The notes: generated by a model from the sequence alone, not told the origin. Numbered from the stretch's first letter, positions 44,634 through 54,531 are shown. The stretch is DNA of 64,000 nucleotides from JAACEU01 sp043816165 (GCA_043816165.1 JBDRIE010000027.1:1-64000), one strand, 5' to 3'. Numbers and translations are program-made.

Positions 44634-47600
44634 ATGAAAAACACAAAATCACTAATCGTTGGACTTATATGTTCAGTCCTGATTACCACAACCGCTTTGG
44701 CAGTAACGATTCCTAACGAATCCAGGTTCTTCCCTGAAAGAGAAGGAGTACCTTACGTTCACGGAGAACAAGGATTCCCCTATCCAACATTTAACAATTT
44801 CATCAACAATCCAAACATCTTATCTGGTGGAAGAGCAGGAGATGAAAGGCAATTCTTGGTTGGAAAACATTGTGTAGGAGGAGTTGCCGGATGTCCAGGA
44901 GAACTATATTTCAACACCCTAACACAACCATTACAAGAAGGTGACGTAGTACGATTCGAATTGTATTTCCACAACAACGCAGAAGATCCATATGATGGAG
45001 GTAGTGTTGGAAGTCCAAATGCAGAAGATGTACGAGTTGGAGTCCAATTCAACGACATTGTAGATCCCGTATACGACGACTTACTAAGACCAAAAGGATT
45101 TATTTACGCAGACAACAACCAATACTTAGTCGATCCAGATGATAAAGATAATGTGACGGTAAATCAAAGCACAGGAAAAATCAGTTCAAACCACGAACTG
45201 TTTAGAGATGCAAATACAAATTCCGTTATAAGATATGCATACGATGACATGCAAACATTCATTGCAGAATATGGAATGTATTTGGAACCGGTTGAAGGAA
45301 GCACTTGGTTAACAATGCTGCTTGACGATGGTAATAGTGTTTATTTTGACGGACCAATTACCGGACCTACAAACCTTACATTTGAAACTGTAGATCCTAA
45401 TACAGTCACTTTACTCGCTACTCCAGGTATTGATTCTAATAAAATCTTTCTAGATTTCGAAGAACTACCCGGATGTTTCAGATACAGTGGTTTCGTTTAT
45501 TTTGACGCAATAGTTAAAGTAGAAGAACCCATCTGTGATGAACTTCTCGTTGATCATCCGGAAACAATTTATGAAGGAACGCATTCAAGATTCAATTCAT
45601 CAGCTTTAAATACTGATGGAGACAATTTTGAAAGCGATATTATTTATTGGGTAGATGAAGGATATGGAACACTATCTTTGAATCCACCAACAGACGTTCC
45701 TGCAAACCCTTCAGATTATATATTTGAAAGAGTTTTTAATTTATTGCCAATCAACCCAATACAGGTACAACTGTTTACATTTAAAGAAGTTATAAACAAG
45801 ATCGCAGAAACAGGAATCCTTGATAGGCTATTTGGAAATGTTGCTCACGCGATAACCTTAGAACCGGCAATTGATCCGGGTGAATTGTTTGGAGGACAAG
45901 ACCCAGAAATATTCTTCAATCTTCCTGATATTACACAACTTACAGTTCCTCAAGGAACGCCGGTCTATCTGACAGCTACAAACCCTGGAATACATGGTGT
46001 TTTCCACGCAAAAACAGTAGACTCAGAAGTCGCAACTTGCGCCAGAGACTTTGATATCCTCCCATATAGAGTTTGTGAGGAAATTCTTGTAGATCATCAC
46101 GAAACAATCGCAGATGACGGAACACTTTCACAATTCGCAGCCGTATCGCTAAACCCGGCTGAAGATATTTTCTACGGAAAAATCACATATTCTGTAGATC
46201 CGGGATATGGACAATTCTTCGAAACAAAACCAACCGGATATGACGACAACACTTCACAATACATCGTAGAAATTCCGGCAGGAACATTCCCTGCACCAGT
46301 CCCACAAGGAGGATGGTGTAGTGACGTTGGAAGCCAAAACAGTCCTGGTGGTTCTATTGATCCCGGTGTATTCATTCTTCCGGAAGGACAAATAGCTCCG
46401 GAAATTATGGGAGATTGGTTCTGGGAAGGAATCGATCCTGGAATCCTTGGAGGATGGGCTGAACAAAATGAAGGTCTATTCCTCGATCCGGGTGTAATGC
46501 TTGAAGGTGGAATAATGGAAATGGGAGGTGAAATAATGGAAATGGGAGCAATCCAAGGATTCAACTCTGTCCTTCACGCAGCCAATGCTGAAGCAATCGA
46601 TCCATATACAATCAACGTTAGTCCCGGACAAACAGTATGGTTCTTACCTGCTCAACCCGGCGTAGATGTAATCCACGTATCTACAAACTGTACTAACTCT
46701 ACAGAATGTGGCCGTGACTTTAGCATCGAACCAGTAGTAGAAAACGCTTGTGCCTCTCTCGAAATCATCTCTTCAACACAACCATTAGAATTATCAAACA
46801 CATTAACAACAAACCTAATAGTCGTAAGTACAGATCTAAACGGAGATCCACTGCCAAACAACACTCAATTACAATGGACAACCGATACCGGAGCAACATT
46901 TAGCTATGCTCAAGTATCAAGTCTAAACAGTATTATCGCAGAACTAATAGAAATAATTACTGCAAACAATTTTCAGACAACCGGAACAATCACAGTTGAA
47001 ATGGCAGACATAAATGATCCGCTTTATTCAGCTATTTGTACAGACTCTATTCCAGTTTCCGAACTATTAATTTGTACAGATATTACAGTCCAAGACAGTG
47101 GTGTAACTTTAGTGGAATTAAATCCGGGAGAACTTTATGAACTAACAGCAGACGCTGCTTACTCAGGAACTCCTGCATCAGAAGAAGTCACTTACACTTC
47201 AACTCAAGGATTATTCCTTGGACCGGTTTCAACCAATCCATTGATCAGATTAGCAACAAGAACACTGGTAAATGACATCCTAGCCGGAACAATTTCATCT
47301 AACTGGATAAATGAACCAATCCCAGCTTCACTATTAGCTCAGTTATCACAATCAATCACAGTAAACGATGGAGAACTTGTATTCTTCGTTACATTCACAG
47401 ATGCAACAGGAACGGACGCCCTAACAGTTCAAGCCACAAACAGAGGTGAAGCCGCCTGTGTAAAATCATACGACATGGCAGTTCAAGACCAACCTTGTGA
47501 AAGCATTGAAGTTACATATTCCCCTACTCCATTCAATCCTGAAGTTGGAACAATCATCGTTGTTCAACCGGGAATATATGGAGACTGGGCGGGAGAATTC

Positions 47601-49727
47601 ACATTCTCAGCACCAAACGGAACATTCTCAGTTCCTGGTGGAGCTCCGAAACTAAACTTCACACAAACTGAAGCGGCTGGAGGAATAACTTACATTCCCG
47701 ATGCAAACCCTACAGACGCTGATGAAATCACAATCACAGCAACAGGCCCACTAAACGGTGGCGGTGTTTGTAACTATGTTATAAGCCCAAATCCGGAAGA
47801 CGTTGAATGTCTTGATCTTTCAATCGTTCAACCGGCCGGAATATGGGACGAAGATGATTTCACAGACAATGACGAACAAAGATTTAGAATCGAAGTAGAA
47901 ACAGATCCGGCTGGATTTGAAGATACTTTGACTTATAGATGGGAAGAAGACGAAAACTCTTCTGCTTCATTCAGATATTCGACAACAGATCATACAAGCT
48001 CAAACCCATTAATCAACTACCTCGAAGACATCAACACAAACGATGATGCTTCAGTTACAGTTTATGCAGTTGATGAAAATGGAGATCCAATCGCGGCTTG
48101 TCGTGATACAGCAAATTTCAACGTTGATGACGACAACCCAGGGATCGACAAGGTAGTTTACGACCCTATCTCAAGAGATTGGGAAAACGTAGTTAACTAC
48201 GGAGGAAGAGACGATGATGGAGACTTCATCGATCCAAAATACGAATGGATAACTTATCTATCTGTATTCGATCCGGACGGTGTCTCAGAAGCACAACTTT
48301 GGGAAGATGAATTGGATGATGGAAATATCGAATCAGCAAACTTAGGTTCTGCCGGTGGAGAACTATTATTCCAAGGAATGATTATCGCAGTTGAAGACAA
48401 CAACGGCGACCAATACGTCATTTACCAAGATGCCGGATTCGAAACCGGTAGATTTAGAAATGAAGATGATATTCTGGACACTGACCTGGAAGACTTCGAA
48501 GATTTTGATGAAGATGATCTTGAGGATAAATACGACTGTGACACAGGCTCAGAAAATGATCGTGTTTGTATCGAAGATTATGAGGACGCATTGATCAATT
48601 TCCAAAGAGGAGATCATGTAGAATTCCAAAATATGGAAGACACAAAATACATGTACGTTTTCTATCAAATGGAAAACAGAACAGAAATTGATGAAGAATT
48701 CTGTAAAACAATGATCGAAGACTTCGGAACATGTGGTGAAGAATTTGAAAATGAAATCAATTTCGAAACTCCGGAAGGTCACGAAGGCAAAGACAACGCA
48801 AAAGTCGTAGTTGTCTGTCCATATATTCTTGTTCGTGAAGGTGGAGACATTTTCTTCCACGACGCAATCGATACAGGTATTGATGTAAGCGCTTGTTATG
48901 AAGTTGAAGGTGGCGAAGGTGGAACCTACAGACCTACAAAAGAAGATGACGGAGATGTAGTAAGTACTGGTCAAGGAGAAGCAGAAGGAGAAGTAACTCT
49001 TATAGCACCTTCTCACGACCTTTGTAAGATCAGTAATACGGAAGAATCAGACCTTGAAGCTTACAGAAATATATTCAAAAACTTCTCAAGTTCTGTCTGT
49101 GAAATGGAAACAGAAGTTGCTGAACAATGGAAAGAAGTACACATCAACAACGCAATCAAAGCCAACATCGAAAAACTGGCAAGATTCGGAGTACAAAATA
49201 CCATTACAAATGAAATCCACAATATTACAACACTTCAAAACGGTGTTCACATCACAACAGGCGACCTGACAATCGATTCTCGATTCGACGTTCCTGCCGG
49301 CGCAAGAACATACATCGTTCAAGGTGCAGATCTAATCATCAACGCAAATGTACTATACAACGATAATGCTGCAGGAGTCGATATCACTAAACCAACTACA
49401 ATCCCTTCAGTCGCATTCGTGGTAATCGACGGTAATATCATCATCGATGGTGACGTAACTCACTTAGACGGTATCTATATGGCTGTAGACACAGAAGGTG
49501 ATGAAGATGGAATGATCACAGCAACCGAAGTAAGTTACAAACTACTTACTATCCAAGGAAGCTTGGTCGGAGACATCTACGAACTTTACAAAAACAGAAA
49601 AGGAGTAGGTGACCCACTAAAAGACGAAAGTTCAATCACGGTTAAATACGATCAAAGAATCCTATTGAACACAGCACCCGGACTCAACGAATTGATCGAT
49701 ATTAGTCAGCTGGAAGTAGCCAACTAA
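44634..49727 (+). CDS. Large secreted surface protein with Cys-bounded modules, 1697 aa
   Basis: An N-terminal signal peptide (KSLIVGLICSVLITTTALA, cleavage near 23) leads to an acidic, Thr/Asn-rich mature protein typical of cell-surface or S-layer proteins. After an N-terminal domain (about 24-300) come six modules that each begin with a Cys motif: CDELLVD (301), CEEILVD (481), CASLEII (705), CTDITVQ (813), CESIEVT (955) and CLDLSIV (1059). Each ends with a second Cys just before the next, for example CARDFDI and CGRDFSI, so the modules look like disulfide-closed Ig-like units. Asp/Glu-rich stretches near 1170-1330 may bind Ca. The last 180 residues (LTIDSRFDVPAGARTYIV, FVVIDGNIIIDGDV) read as a beta-solenoid-like strand repeat. 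No membrane anchor or SLH domain is seen. It ends at an intrinsic terminator. Confidence 0.8.
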   Translation: MKNTKSLIVGLICSVLITTTALAVTIPNESRFFPEREGVPYVHGEQGFPYPTFNNFINNPNILSGGRAGDERQFLVGKHCVGGVAGCPGELYFNTLTQPLQEGDVVRFELYFHNNAEDPYDGGSVGSPNAEDVRVGVQFNDIVDPVYDDLLRPKGFIYADNNQYLVDPDDKDNVTVNQSTGKISSNHELFRDANTNSVIRYAYDDMQTFIAEYGMYLEPVEGSTWLTMLLDDGNSVYFDGPITGPTNLTFETVDPNTVTLLATPGIDSNKIFLDFEELPGCFRYSGFVYFDAIVKVEEPICDELLVDHPETIYEGTHSRFNSSALNTDGDNFESDIIYWVDEGYGTLSLNPPTDVPANPSDYIFERVFNLLPINPIQVQLFTFKEVINKIAETGILDRLFGNVAHAITLEPAIDPGELFGGQDPEIFFNLPDITQLTVPQGTPVYLTATNPGIHGVFHAKTVDSEVATCARDFDILPYRVCEEILVDHHETIADDGTLSQFAAVSLNPAEDIFYGKITYSVDPGYGQFFETKPTGYDDNTSQYIVEIPAGTFPAPVPQGGWCSDVGSQNSPGGSIDPGVFILPEGQIAPEIMGDWFWEGIDPGILGGWAEQNEGLFLDPGVMLEGGIMEMGGEIMEMGAIQGFNSVLHAANAEAIDPYTINVSPGQTVWFLPAQPGVDVIHVSTNCTNSTECGRDFSIEPVVENACASLEIISSTQPLELSNTLTTNLIVVSTDLNGDPLPNNTQLQWTTDTGATFSYAQVSSLNSIIAELIEIITANNFQTTGTITVEMADINDPLYSAICTDSIPVSELLICTDITVQDSGVTLVELNPGELYELTADAAYSGTPASEEVTYTSTQGLFLGPVSTNPLIRLATRTLVNDILAGTISSNWINEPIPASLLAQLSQSITVNDGELVFFVTFTDATGTDALTVQATNRGEAACVKSYDMAVQDQPCESIEVTYSPTPFNPEVGTIIVVQPGIYGDWAGEFTFSAPNGTFSVPGGAPKLNFTQTEAAGGITYIPDANPTDADEITITATGPLNGGGVCNYVISPNPEDVECLDLSIVQPAGIWDEDDFTDNDEQRFRIEVETDPAGFEDTLTYRWEEDENSSASFRYSTTDHTSSNPLINYLEDINTNDDASVTVYAVDENGDPIAACRDTANFNVDDDNPGIDKVVYDPISRDWENVVNYGGRDDDGDFIDPKYEWITYLSVFDPDGVSEAQLWEDELDDGNIESANLGSAGGELLFQGMIIAVEDNNGDQYVIYQDAGFETGRFRNEDDILDTDLEDFEDFDEDDLEDKYDCDTGSENDRVCIEDYEDALINFQRGDHVEFQNMEDTKYMYVFYQMENRTEIDEEFCKTMIEDFGTCGEEFENEINFETPEGHEGKDNAKVVVVCPYILVREGGDIFFHDAIDTGIDVSACYEVEGGEGGTYRPTKEDDGDVVSTGQGEAEGEVTLIAPSHDLCKISNTEESDLEAYRNIFKNFSSSVCEMETEVAEQWKEVHINNAIKANIEKLARFGVQNTITNEIHNITTLQNGVHITTGDLTIDSRFDVPAGARTYIVQGADLIINANVLYNDNAAGVDITKPTTIPSVAFVVIDGNIIIDGDVTHLDGIYMAVDTEGDEDGMITATEVSYKLLTIQGSLVGDIYELYKNRKGVGDPLKDESSITVKYDQRILLNTAPGLNELIDISQLEVAN

Positions 49728-49751
49728 ATTCATTGAAAATTAGGGAAGAAG

Positions 49752-49777
49752 CCCGCCTACTCTCAGGTGGGTTTTTT
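49752..49777 (+). terminator. Intrinsic terminator after the surface-protein gene
   Basis: CCCGCCT (49752-49758) pairs with AGGTGGG (49765-49771), one G-U, around a 6-nt loop, followed directly by six T (49772-49777). It starts 24 bp after the stop codon. It overlaps the end of the opposite-strand HNH gene, whose stop is at 49763. Confidence 0.85.
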
Positions 49778-50659
49778 CTTTGCTTGTACTAATTGGTCAA
49801 TCATATTTTTGATATTAAATTTTTCCGCTTCTTTGCGGACTTTCCAGCATCTTGGTTCTAATTCCTCATTTTGGATCAATCCCCTATGTGCAAGATCATG
49901 GTGAGCCTTGCAGAGTGGCTTAATTTTGTCTGGATTATGCTCTTTTGAAAGCGCAAATCGATCTATGTGATGAAGCTCTTCTGATTCCCGATAGCATCCT
50001 GGGTAAATACATGTTCCATTTGTAGTCTTATGTACATACTGCCTTATTTTCACTGGCATTGGTCTAGATTCAGTCTTTTTAACTTCAGGTTTTTCCACTT
50101 TCAATTTTTCCTCCCGCAACTCCAGATATTCCTTCATCAACTCATTCCAGCCACTATTCACATTCAATTTCTCCAGCTTTTCCGCTATTTCCAGATCCAC
50201 TTGCATAATTATGGTTTTCCTTTCTAACTTCTCCCCGGGGAGAAGTCTTAAGTCTTTTTCAAAATCTGTCAAACCCCCTTCCTCTCTATAATTTTTTATA
50301 TAAGTCTCTAATGTATGCCTACTCATATTTTCAGCTTTCTCTGCCCAAAATTTCTGATCTTCTTCTGTTGCAATTGTTGCCACTGGTCTAACTGCACCCA
50401 AACCTTTCTCTTCTGCAACTTTTCTCAATGCTGGTTTATCCTTAATTTTTCTAAAAATTCTCAACGATTCATCCACCTTCCTCTGACTCATTCCTGCCAA
50501 TTTATACGCATAAACATAAATCGACGAAAACCTTTTTTTCTCCCAAATCCGATACTTTTCGATCTTTGGCAATAATAGTTCGCATTTTCGCATCCATTTT
50601 CTCGCATTCTCCCCATAAAATAAAAACTCCTCATGAAGACCTTTTTCAAATTTTTCCAT
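49763..50659 (-). CDS. HNH endonuclease-domain protein
   Basis: 298 residues. The C-terminal part (about 216-260) is an HNH nuclease site with CIYPGCYRESEELHHIDRFA, then HNPDKIKPLCKAHHDLAH: two Cys pairs for a structural zinc and the metal-binding His residues. The first 200 residues are charged helices of unknown function (KGLHEEFLFYGENARKWMRK, RKVDESLRIFRKIKDKPALR). Stand-alone genes of this sort are often mobile or defence-associated, but the target is unknown. An 18-bp palindrome is embedded in the coding sequence and reads LLPGEK. The 3' end lies within the neighbouring terminator hairpin. Confidence 0.82.
   Translation of the reverse strand: MEKFEKGLHEEFLFYGENARKWMRKCELLLPKIEKYRIWEKKRFSSIYVYAYKLAGMSQRKVDESLRIFRKIKDKPALRKVAEEKGLGAVRPVATIATEEDQKFWAEKAENMSRHTLETYIKNYREEGGLTDFEKDLRLLPGEKLERKTIIMQVDLEIAEKLEKLNVNSGWNELMKEYLELREEKLKVEKPEVKKTESRPMPVKIRQYVHKTTNGTCIYPGCYRESEELHHIDRFALSKEHNPDKIKPLCKAHHDLAHRGLIQNEELEPRCWKVRKEAEKFNIKNMIDQLVQAKKKPT
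50227..50246. repeat. 20-bp perfect palindrome, copy 2 (inside the HNH gene)
   Basis: ACTTCTCCCCGGGGAGAAGT; the inner 18 bp (50228-50245) are identical to the palindrome at 238-255. Here it is in frame and codes for LLPGEK on the minus strand. Confidence 0.6.
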
Positions 50660-50767
50660 GACACAATAAAGTTAAATAATATTTGCGTCATAGAAATGTG
50701 CCCCTTACGCCCATATTTTACCGCAAACTTCCCGATTTCCAAGCACTCCAGCTCGACAAACCACCAC

Positions 50768-50785
50768 GGTGAGGGTATGCTCACC
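50768..50785. other. Hairpin in the HNH-holA gap
   Basis: GGTGAG (50768-50773) pairs with CTCACC (50780-50785) around GGTATG in the 163-bp gap between divergent genes. No T-run follows on either strand. It may be an operator for one of the two genes; nothing else clear is seen in this gap apart from the holA -10. Confidence 0.3.
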
Positions 50786-50808
50786 TTCCCCAAAAGAACA
50801 TTCAAATA

Positions 50809-50814
50809 TATAAT
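50809..50814 (+). promoter_or_regulatory. -10 box immediately before holA
   Basis: TATAAT ends 8 bases before the holA ATG at 50823, so transcription would start at or within two bases of the start codon. No good -35 is seen. Confidence 0.4.
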
Positions 50815-50822
50815 CGCAATCC

Positions 50823-51806
50823 ATGACTAAAGAAACCACATCACAACCCAATGTTTACCTATTCTTCGGTGAAGACACATATTCCAGCAACCAAAAAGTA
50901 AAATTCTGGAAAGAACAATTCATAAAGAAATATGGAGAAGAAAGTAATATCGAAATAATTGATGGAAAATCGCTCGAACCATCCAAATTTATTTCCAACA
51001 TAGAAACACTTCCATTCCTGTCAGACAAAAGAATGGTGATAGTCACAAACTATCTATCTAAAGCCAACAGAGATGAACAAAAAATTATATCAGACGCCAT
51101 CGAAAAAGCACCTGATTTCTGCGTGGTTGTTTTCCATGAAACTGAGAACCCGGACAAGGTTGGATCTCTCTACAAAAGAATCAAGAAAGTAGGAAAACTA
51201 GAGGAGTTTACCCCGCAAACACCAGCCCAACTCGCAAACTGGATCCAAAAAAAATGCAAAACAATAGACATCTCAACCGCAAACTATCTTGCATTACACT
51301 GCGGAAACGAACTCTGGCGTATTTCCACCGAACTCGAAAAACTAGAAGTATATGCAGCACAGTCCCCTATCACCAAAAAAATGATAGACGAACTCGTGAC
51401 CCCTTCGCTGTCCGCCTCGATTTTCAAACTCACAGACTCAATCTCATCAAGAAGGCCAAACGAATCACTCAAGACCCTGGAAACCCTCAAAGAAACCGGT
51501 GAAGAGCTTACCAGAGTCTTTTTCATGATAGTCAGACACTTCCGCATCCTCATCCAAGTCCACGAAATGGCCGGCAAAAACGAAAATCAATTCTCCATTA
51601 CAAAAAAACTCAAACAACATCCATTCGTTATACAAAAAACTCTCCAACAATCAAAAAACTTCACAGCTGAAAAACTTGAAGAAATCTACGAAAAACTCCT
51701 GGAAATAGACGTAAAATTCAAAACGGGAGTGATCAAAACTTATCAGCAGGACGATAGTGAATACAAATTGGCAATAGAAAAATTGATAATTGAGTGTTGC
51801 CAATAA
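50823..51806 (+). CDS. holA: DNA polymerase III delta subunit
   Basis: Opens the sliding clamp as part of the clamp loader. 327 residues. VYLFFGEDTYSSNQKVKFWK at the N-terminus, TLPFLSDKRMVIVTNYLSKA, the NELWRISTELEKLEVYA helix and SIFKLTDSISSRRPNESLKT through VRHFRILIQVHEM are characteristic of the delta-subunit fold. It is divergent from the HNH gene and appears leaderless. Confidence 0.92.
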   Translation: MTKETTSQPNVYLFFGEDTYSSNQKVKFWKEQFIKKYGEESNIEIIDGKSLEPSKFISNIETLPFLSDKRMVIVTNYLSKANRDEQKIISDAIEKAPDFCVVVFHETENPDKVGSLYKRIKKVGKLEEFTPQTPAQLANWIQKKCKTIDISTANYLALHCGNELWRISTELEKLEVYAAQSPITKKMIDELVTPSLSASIFKLTDSISSRRPNESLKTLETLKETGEELTRVFFMIVRHFRILIQVHEMAGKNENQFSITKKLKQHPFVIQKTLQQSKNFTAEKLEEIYEKLLEIDVKFKTGVIKTYQQDDSEYKLAIEKLIIECCQ

Positions 51807-51824
51807 TTCTAAAATGGTAAAATC
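51798..51824 (+). promoter_or_regulatory. Promoter for the TrmB-like regulator
   Basis: TTGCCA (51798-51803), a 15-bp spacer and TAAAAT (51819-51824) with TGG just before it. It lies across the holA stop, with a leader of about 37 nt. Confidence 0.35.
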
Positions 51825-51867
51825 GACCCTGTTGTAATTTCCGACAAGAGCGTAACCCTATCCCACC

Positions 51868-52758
51868 ATGCAACCGGAACTAATAAACATTCTAACAAGT
51901 CTTGGGCTATCCGACAAAGAAGCTTCAATCTATTTAGCCGCAGTAGAAACAGGAACAGCGCCTGTGTCAGGTTTGGCGAAAGCAGCAAAGATCAACAGAG
52001 TCACAACCTATGACATCCTCGAAAAATTAAAGAAAAAAGGACTTATCTCACACTTTACAAAAGCCCAAGTAAAATACTTCACAGCCACAAAACCAGAAAT
52101 TCTACTTGAAGAATTCGAAAAACGAACAAACGACCTCCGCACATCGATGCCAAAATTCAAAAAACTCACCGGTGAAACAAATCACCCACGAGTAAGATAC
52201 TTCGAAGGACTTGAAGGGATCAAAACTATTTATGCAGACACGCTAACAAGTAAAACGGAAATTCTAAATTTCTCGAATTCTGATGAAATACGAAAAAGCT
52301 GGCCGAACTATGACGAAGAATACGTGACAAAAAGAGCTGAAAAGAAAATCTTTCTAAGAGGAATCTGTCCAAAAGATAAAGCCGGAGAATTAGTCAAAGC
52401 TGAAGATGAAAAATACCACCGTGAATTTAGATTAATCAACTCAGATCAATTCAATTTCACAAACGAAATCAACATTTATGACGACAAACTTTCAATAATC
52501 TCTTTCAAAGACGAATTAATAGGAATGATTGTAGAAAGCGCAGAAATCGCAAACAGCCAAAGAGCAATCTTCGAAATGTGTTGGAAATTTTCAGAAATAA
52601 TGGGAGACAACGGAATCAAAACCAAAATGTTGGAGACATTAAAAGACAAAGAACTAAAAAAGACCATCAGCCCGTTCACCGAAGGCGAACACAGGGCTCT
52701 AACAAATAAGCACCCGAAGGGTTCCTTACCCCCAAAAAAAAACCTATCTCTGTTCTAG
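51868..52758 (+). CDS. TrmB-family transcriptional regulator
   Basis: 296 residues. The N-terminal winged helix (about 1-80) has LGLSDKEASIYLAAVETGTA, then VSGLAKAAKINRVTTYDILE and KKGLISHF, the TrmB pattern. The C-terminal half has a phospholipase-D-like sensor or effector region (VRYFEGLEGIKTIYADTLTS, NEINIYDDKLSIISF). TrmB proteins are mainly archaeal sugar-responsive regulators. Here no sugar operon is adjacent. The effector and targets are unknown. It converges on gatA with 3 bp between. Confidence 0.88.
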   Translation: MQPELINILTSLGLSDKEASIYLAAVETGTAPVSGLAKAAKINRVTTYDILEKLKKKGLISHFTKAQVKYFTATKPEILLEEFEKRTNDLRTSMPKFKKLTGETNHPRVRYFEGLEGIKTIYADTLTSKTEILNFSNSDEIRKSWPNYDEEYVTKRAEKKIFLRGICPKDKAGELVKAEDEKYHREFRLINSDQFNFTNEINIYDDKLSIISFKDELIGMIVESAEIANSQRAIFEMCWKFSEIMGDNGIKTKMLETLKDKELKKTISPFTEGEHRALTNKHPKGSLPPKKNLSLF

Positions 52759-52761
52759 ATC

Positions 52762-54201
52762 CTAAACAGACTCTAAAACACTCCCAACCTGAAGACATCG
52801 CCCTTCCTCGAACTGAGGAGCTATTATCTGCAATCCGACCGGCAACCCTGATCCATGATATTTCCCAACAGGACAAGCCAAACTCGGCACACCCGCTGCA
52901 CTCGCAGGAATAGTAAGAGCATCCGCCGTATACATCGCTAACGGATCATCCACCAATTCCCCTATTTTGAAAGCGGGAAAAGGTGAAATCGGCCCAATAA
53001 TCACATCAACTTCCTTATAAGCTTTTTCAAAATCCTCCATAATCTTCGTCCTCACTTTTTGAGCCTTTTTGTAATAAGCATCATAATATCCCGCAGACAA
53101 AACATAAGTCCCAATCATAATCCTACGCTTGATTTCATCGCCAAATCCCTCTCCCCTAGCCTTAAAGTAATAATCAACAAGGTCTTCCGGATCACCTGAA
53201 GGCTTTTTCCCATACCGAATCCCATCAAACCTCTCCAAATTCGCAGAAAGTTCTGCAGGCATCGAAACATAATAAGCCGCTACCGCATATTTTGTCATTG
53301 GTAATGAAATCTCGTGCAATTCCGCACCCTGCTTTTCCAATTCCAACACTGCTTCTTTGACAATTTTTGCCGTTTCCTCTTCAACTCCTTCCCCAAAATA
53401 CTCTTTTGGTAAACCAATTTTCATTCCTTTTACTCCTTTATCCAAAAATGAAGAATAATCCGGCACCGAAACATCAGGTGTCGTACTATCCATCTCATCT
53501 CGACCTGCAATTACAGACAGAACATCTGCAATATCGCCCACAGACTTACCAAAAGGACCAACCGTATCCCACGAAGATGCCATCGCTGTCACTCCAGACC
53601 TACTCACACGACCATAAGACACTTTCATTCCATAAACCCCACAAAACGAAGCAGGCAGACGAATAGAACCACCAGTATCGGTCCCTATCGAATACATACA
53701 CATGTCCGCCGCAACAGCAGCAGCACTTCCACCGGACGACCCTCCAGCAACACGCTGAAGATCATGCGGATTCTTCGTCACCCCAAAACAAGAATGCTCC
53801 GTACTCCCGCCACACGCAAACTCATCCAGATTCGTCTTCCCCACCATCACCATGCCCGCATCCCTCATCCGAGAGACCACCGTCGCATCATATGGCGGCA
53901 CAAAATCCTTCAAAATCGGCGAAGCACAAGTAGTGGTCACACCTTTAGTATTCAAAATATCCTTCACGCCAACCGGAATTCCGGCCAAAACCGACATTTC
54001 CTCACCTGCAGCCAACTTCTTATCGACCGCATGTGCTTCATCCAAAGCCGATTCTTCAGTAACTTTAATAAACGCATTTATATCACCATCTTTTGCCGAA
54101 ATAGCGCCCAAACACGCCTTCGTCAGCTCTACAGAAGAAAACTTCTTTTCACGAAGTCCGGCCCTCGCCTCCCTCAATGTAAGTTTGTTAAATTCAGCCA
54201 T
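52762..54201 (-). CDS. gatA: Asp/Glu-tRNA amidotransferase subunit A
   Basis: The amidase subunit that frees ammonia from glutamine to convert Glu-tRNA-Gln or Asp-tRNA-Asn. 479 residues. The amidase triad is visible: Lys in PVGVKDILNTKG, and the two Ser in RVAGGSSGGSAAAVAA and GTDTGGSIRLPASFCG. It follows gatC by 3 nt. gatB is not in the window. Confidence 0.96.
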   Translation of the reverse strand: MAEFNKLTLREARAGLREKKFSSVELTKACLGAISAKDGDINAFIKVTEESALDEAHAVDKKLAAGEEMSVLAGIPVGVKDILNTKGVTTTCASPILKDFVPPYDATVVSRMRDAGMVMVGKTNLDEFACGGSTEHSCFGVTKNPHDLQRVAGGSSGGSAAAVAADMCMYSIGTDTGGSIRLPASFCGVYGMKVSYGRVSRSGVTAMASSWDTVGPFGKSVGDIADVLSVIAGRDEMDSTTPDVSVPDYSSFLDKGVKGMKIGLPKEYFGEGVEEETAKIVKEAVLELEKQGAELHEISLPMTKYAVAAYYVSMPAELSANLERFDGIRYGKKPSGDPEDLVDYYFKARGEGFGDEIKRRIMIGTYVLSAGYYDAYYKKAQKVRTKIMEDFEKAYKEVDVIIGPISPFPAFKIGELVDDPLAMYTADALTIPASAAGVPSLACPVGKYHGSGLPVGLQIIAPQFEEGRCLQVGSVLESV

Positions 54202-54204
54202 AAT

Positions 54205-54495
54205 TTATTTAATTGCGGGTAAAACTCGAATCTGTTTATCATCCACCGGCAGTTCACTACACTCCAAAAGCTCCTCACGCTTACATCGCCCGGCTACTAC
54301 CTCATCCGCACCCAAAACATTCTGCAAACCGGTTACCTGCGAAGTTTCCTCAACCCCCTCCGTATCTACTTCTTTCAAAATATCCATATAATCAAGAACT
54401 CCAGACAATTGTCCCGAAAACTTCTTCACCTCCGAGTCCGTGAGCTCAATACGAGCCAATTTCGCAACATGCCGCACCTCTTTCTCTGAAAGCAT
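54205..54495 (-). CDS. gatC: Asp/Glu-tRNA amidotransferase subunit C
   Basis: 96 residues from the ATG at 54495. LSEKEVRHVAKLARIELTDS and then FSGQLSGVLDYMDILKEVDT are the GatC signature, and a wrapping C-terminal tail follows. A TTG at 54531 would add 12 residues unlike the family, so the ATG is preferred. It stabilises the GatA-GatB complex. Confidence 0.92.
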   Translation of the reverse strand: MLSEKEVRHVAKLARIELTDSEVKKFSGQLSGVLDYMDILKEVDTEGVEETSQVTGLQNVLGADEVVAGRCKREELLECSELPVDDKQIRVLPAIK

Positions 54496-54531
54496 AAATT
54501 CCAGGTTAAAATAAGTTAAAAATCGCCCCAA

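Noticed and set aside
49763..50659. HNH gene as part of a group I intron or defence island
   Set aside because: Flanking genes are intact and ordinary, there is no intron structure, and no restriction, Cas or abortive-infection genes sit beside it.
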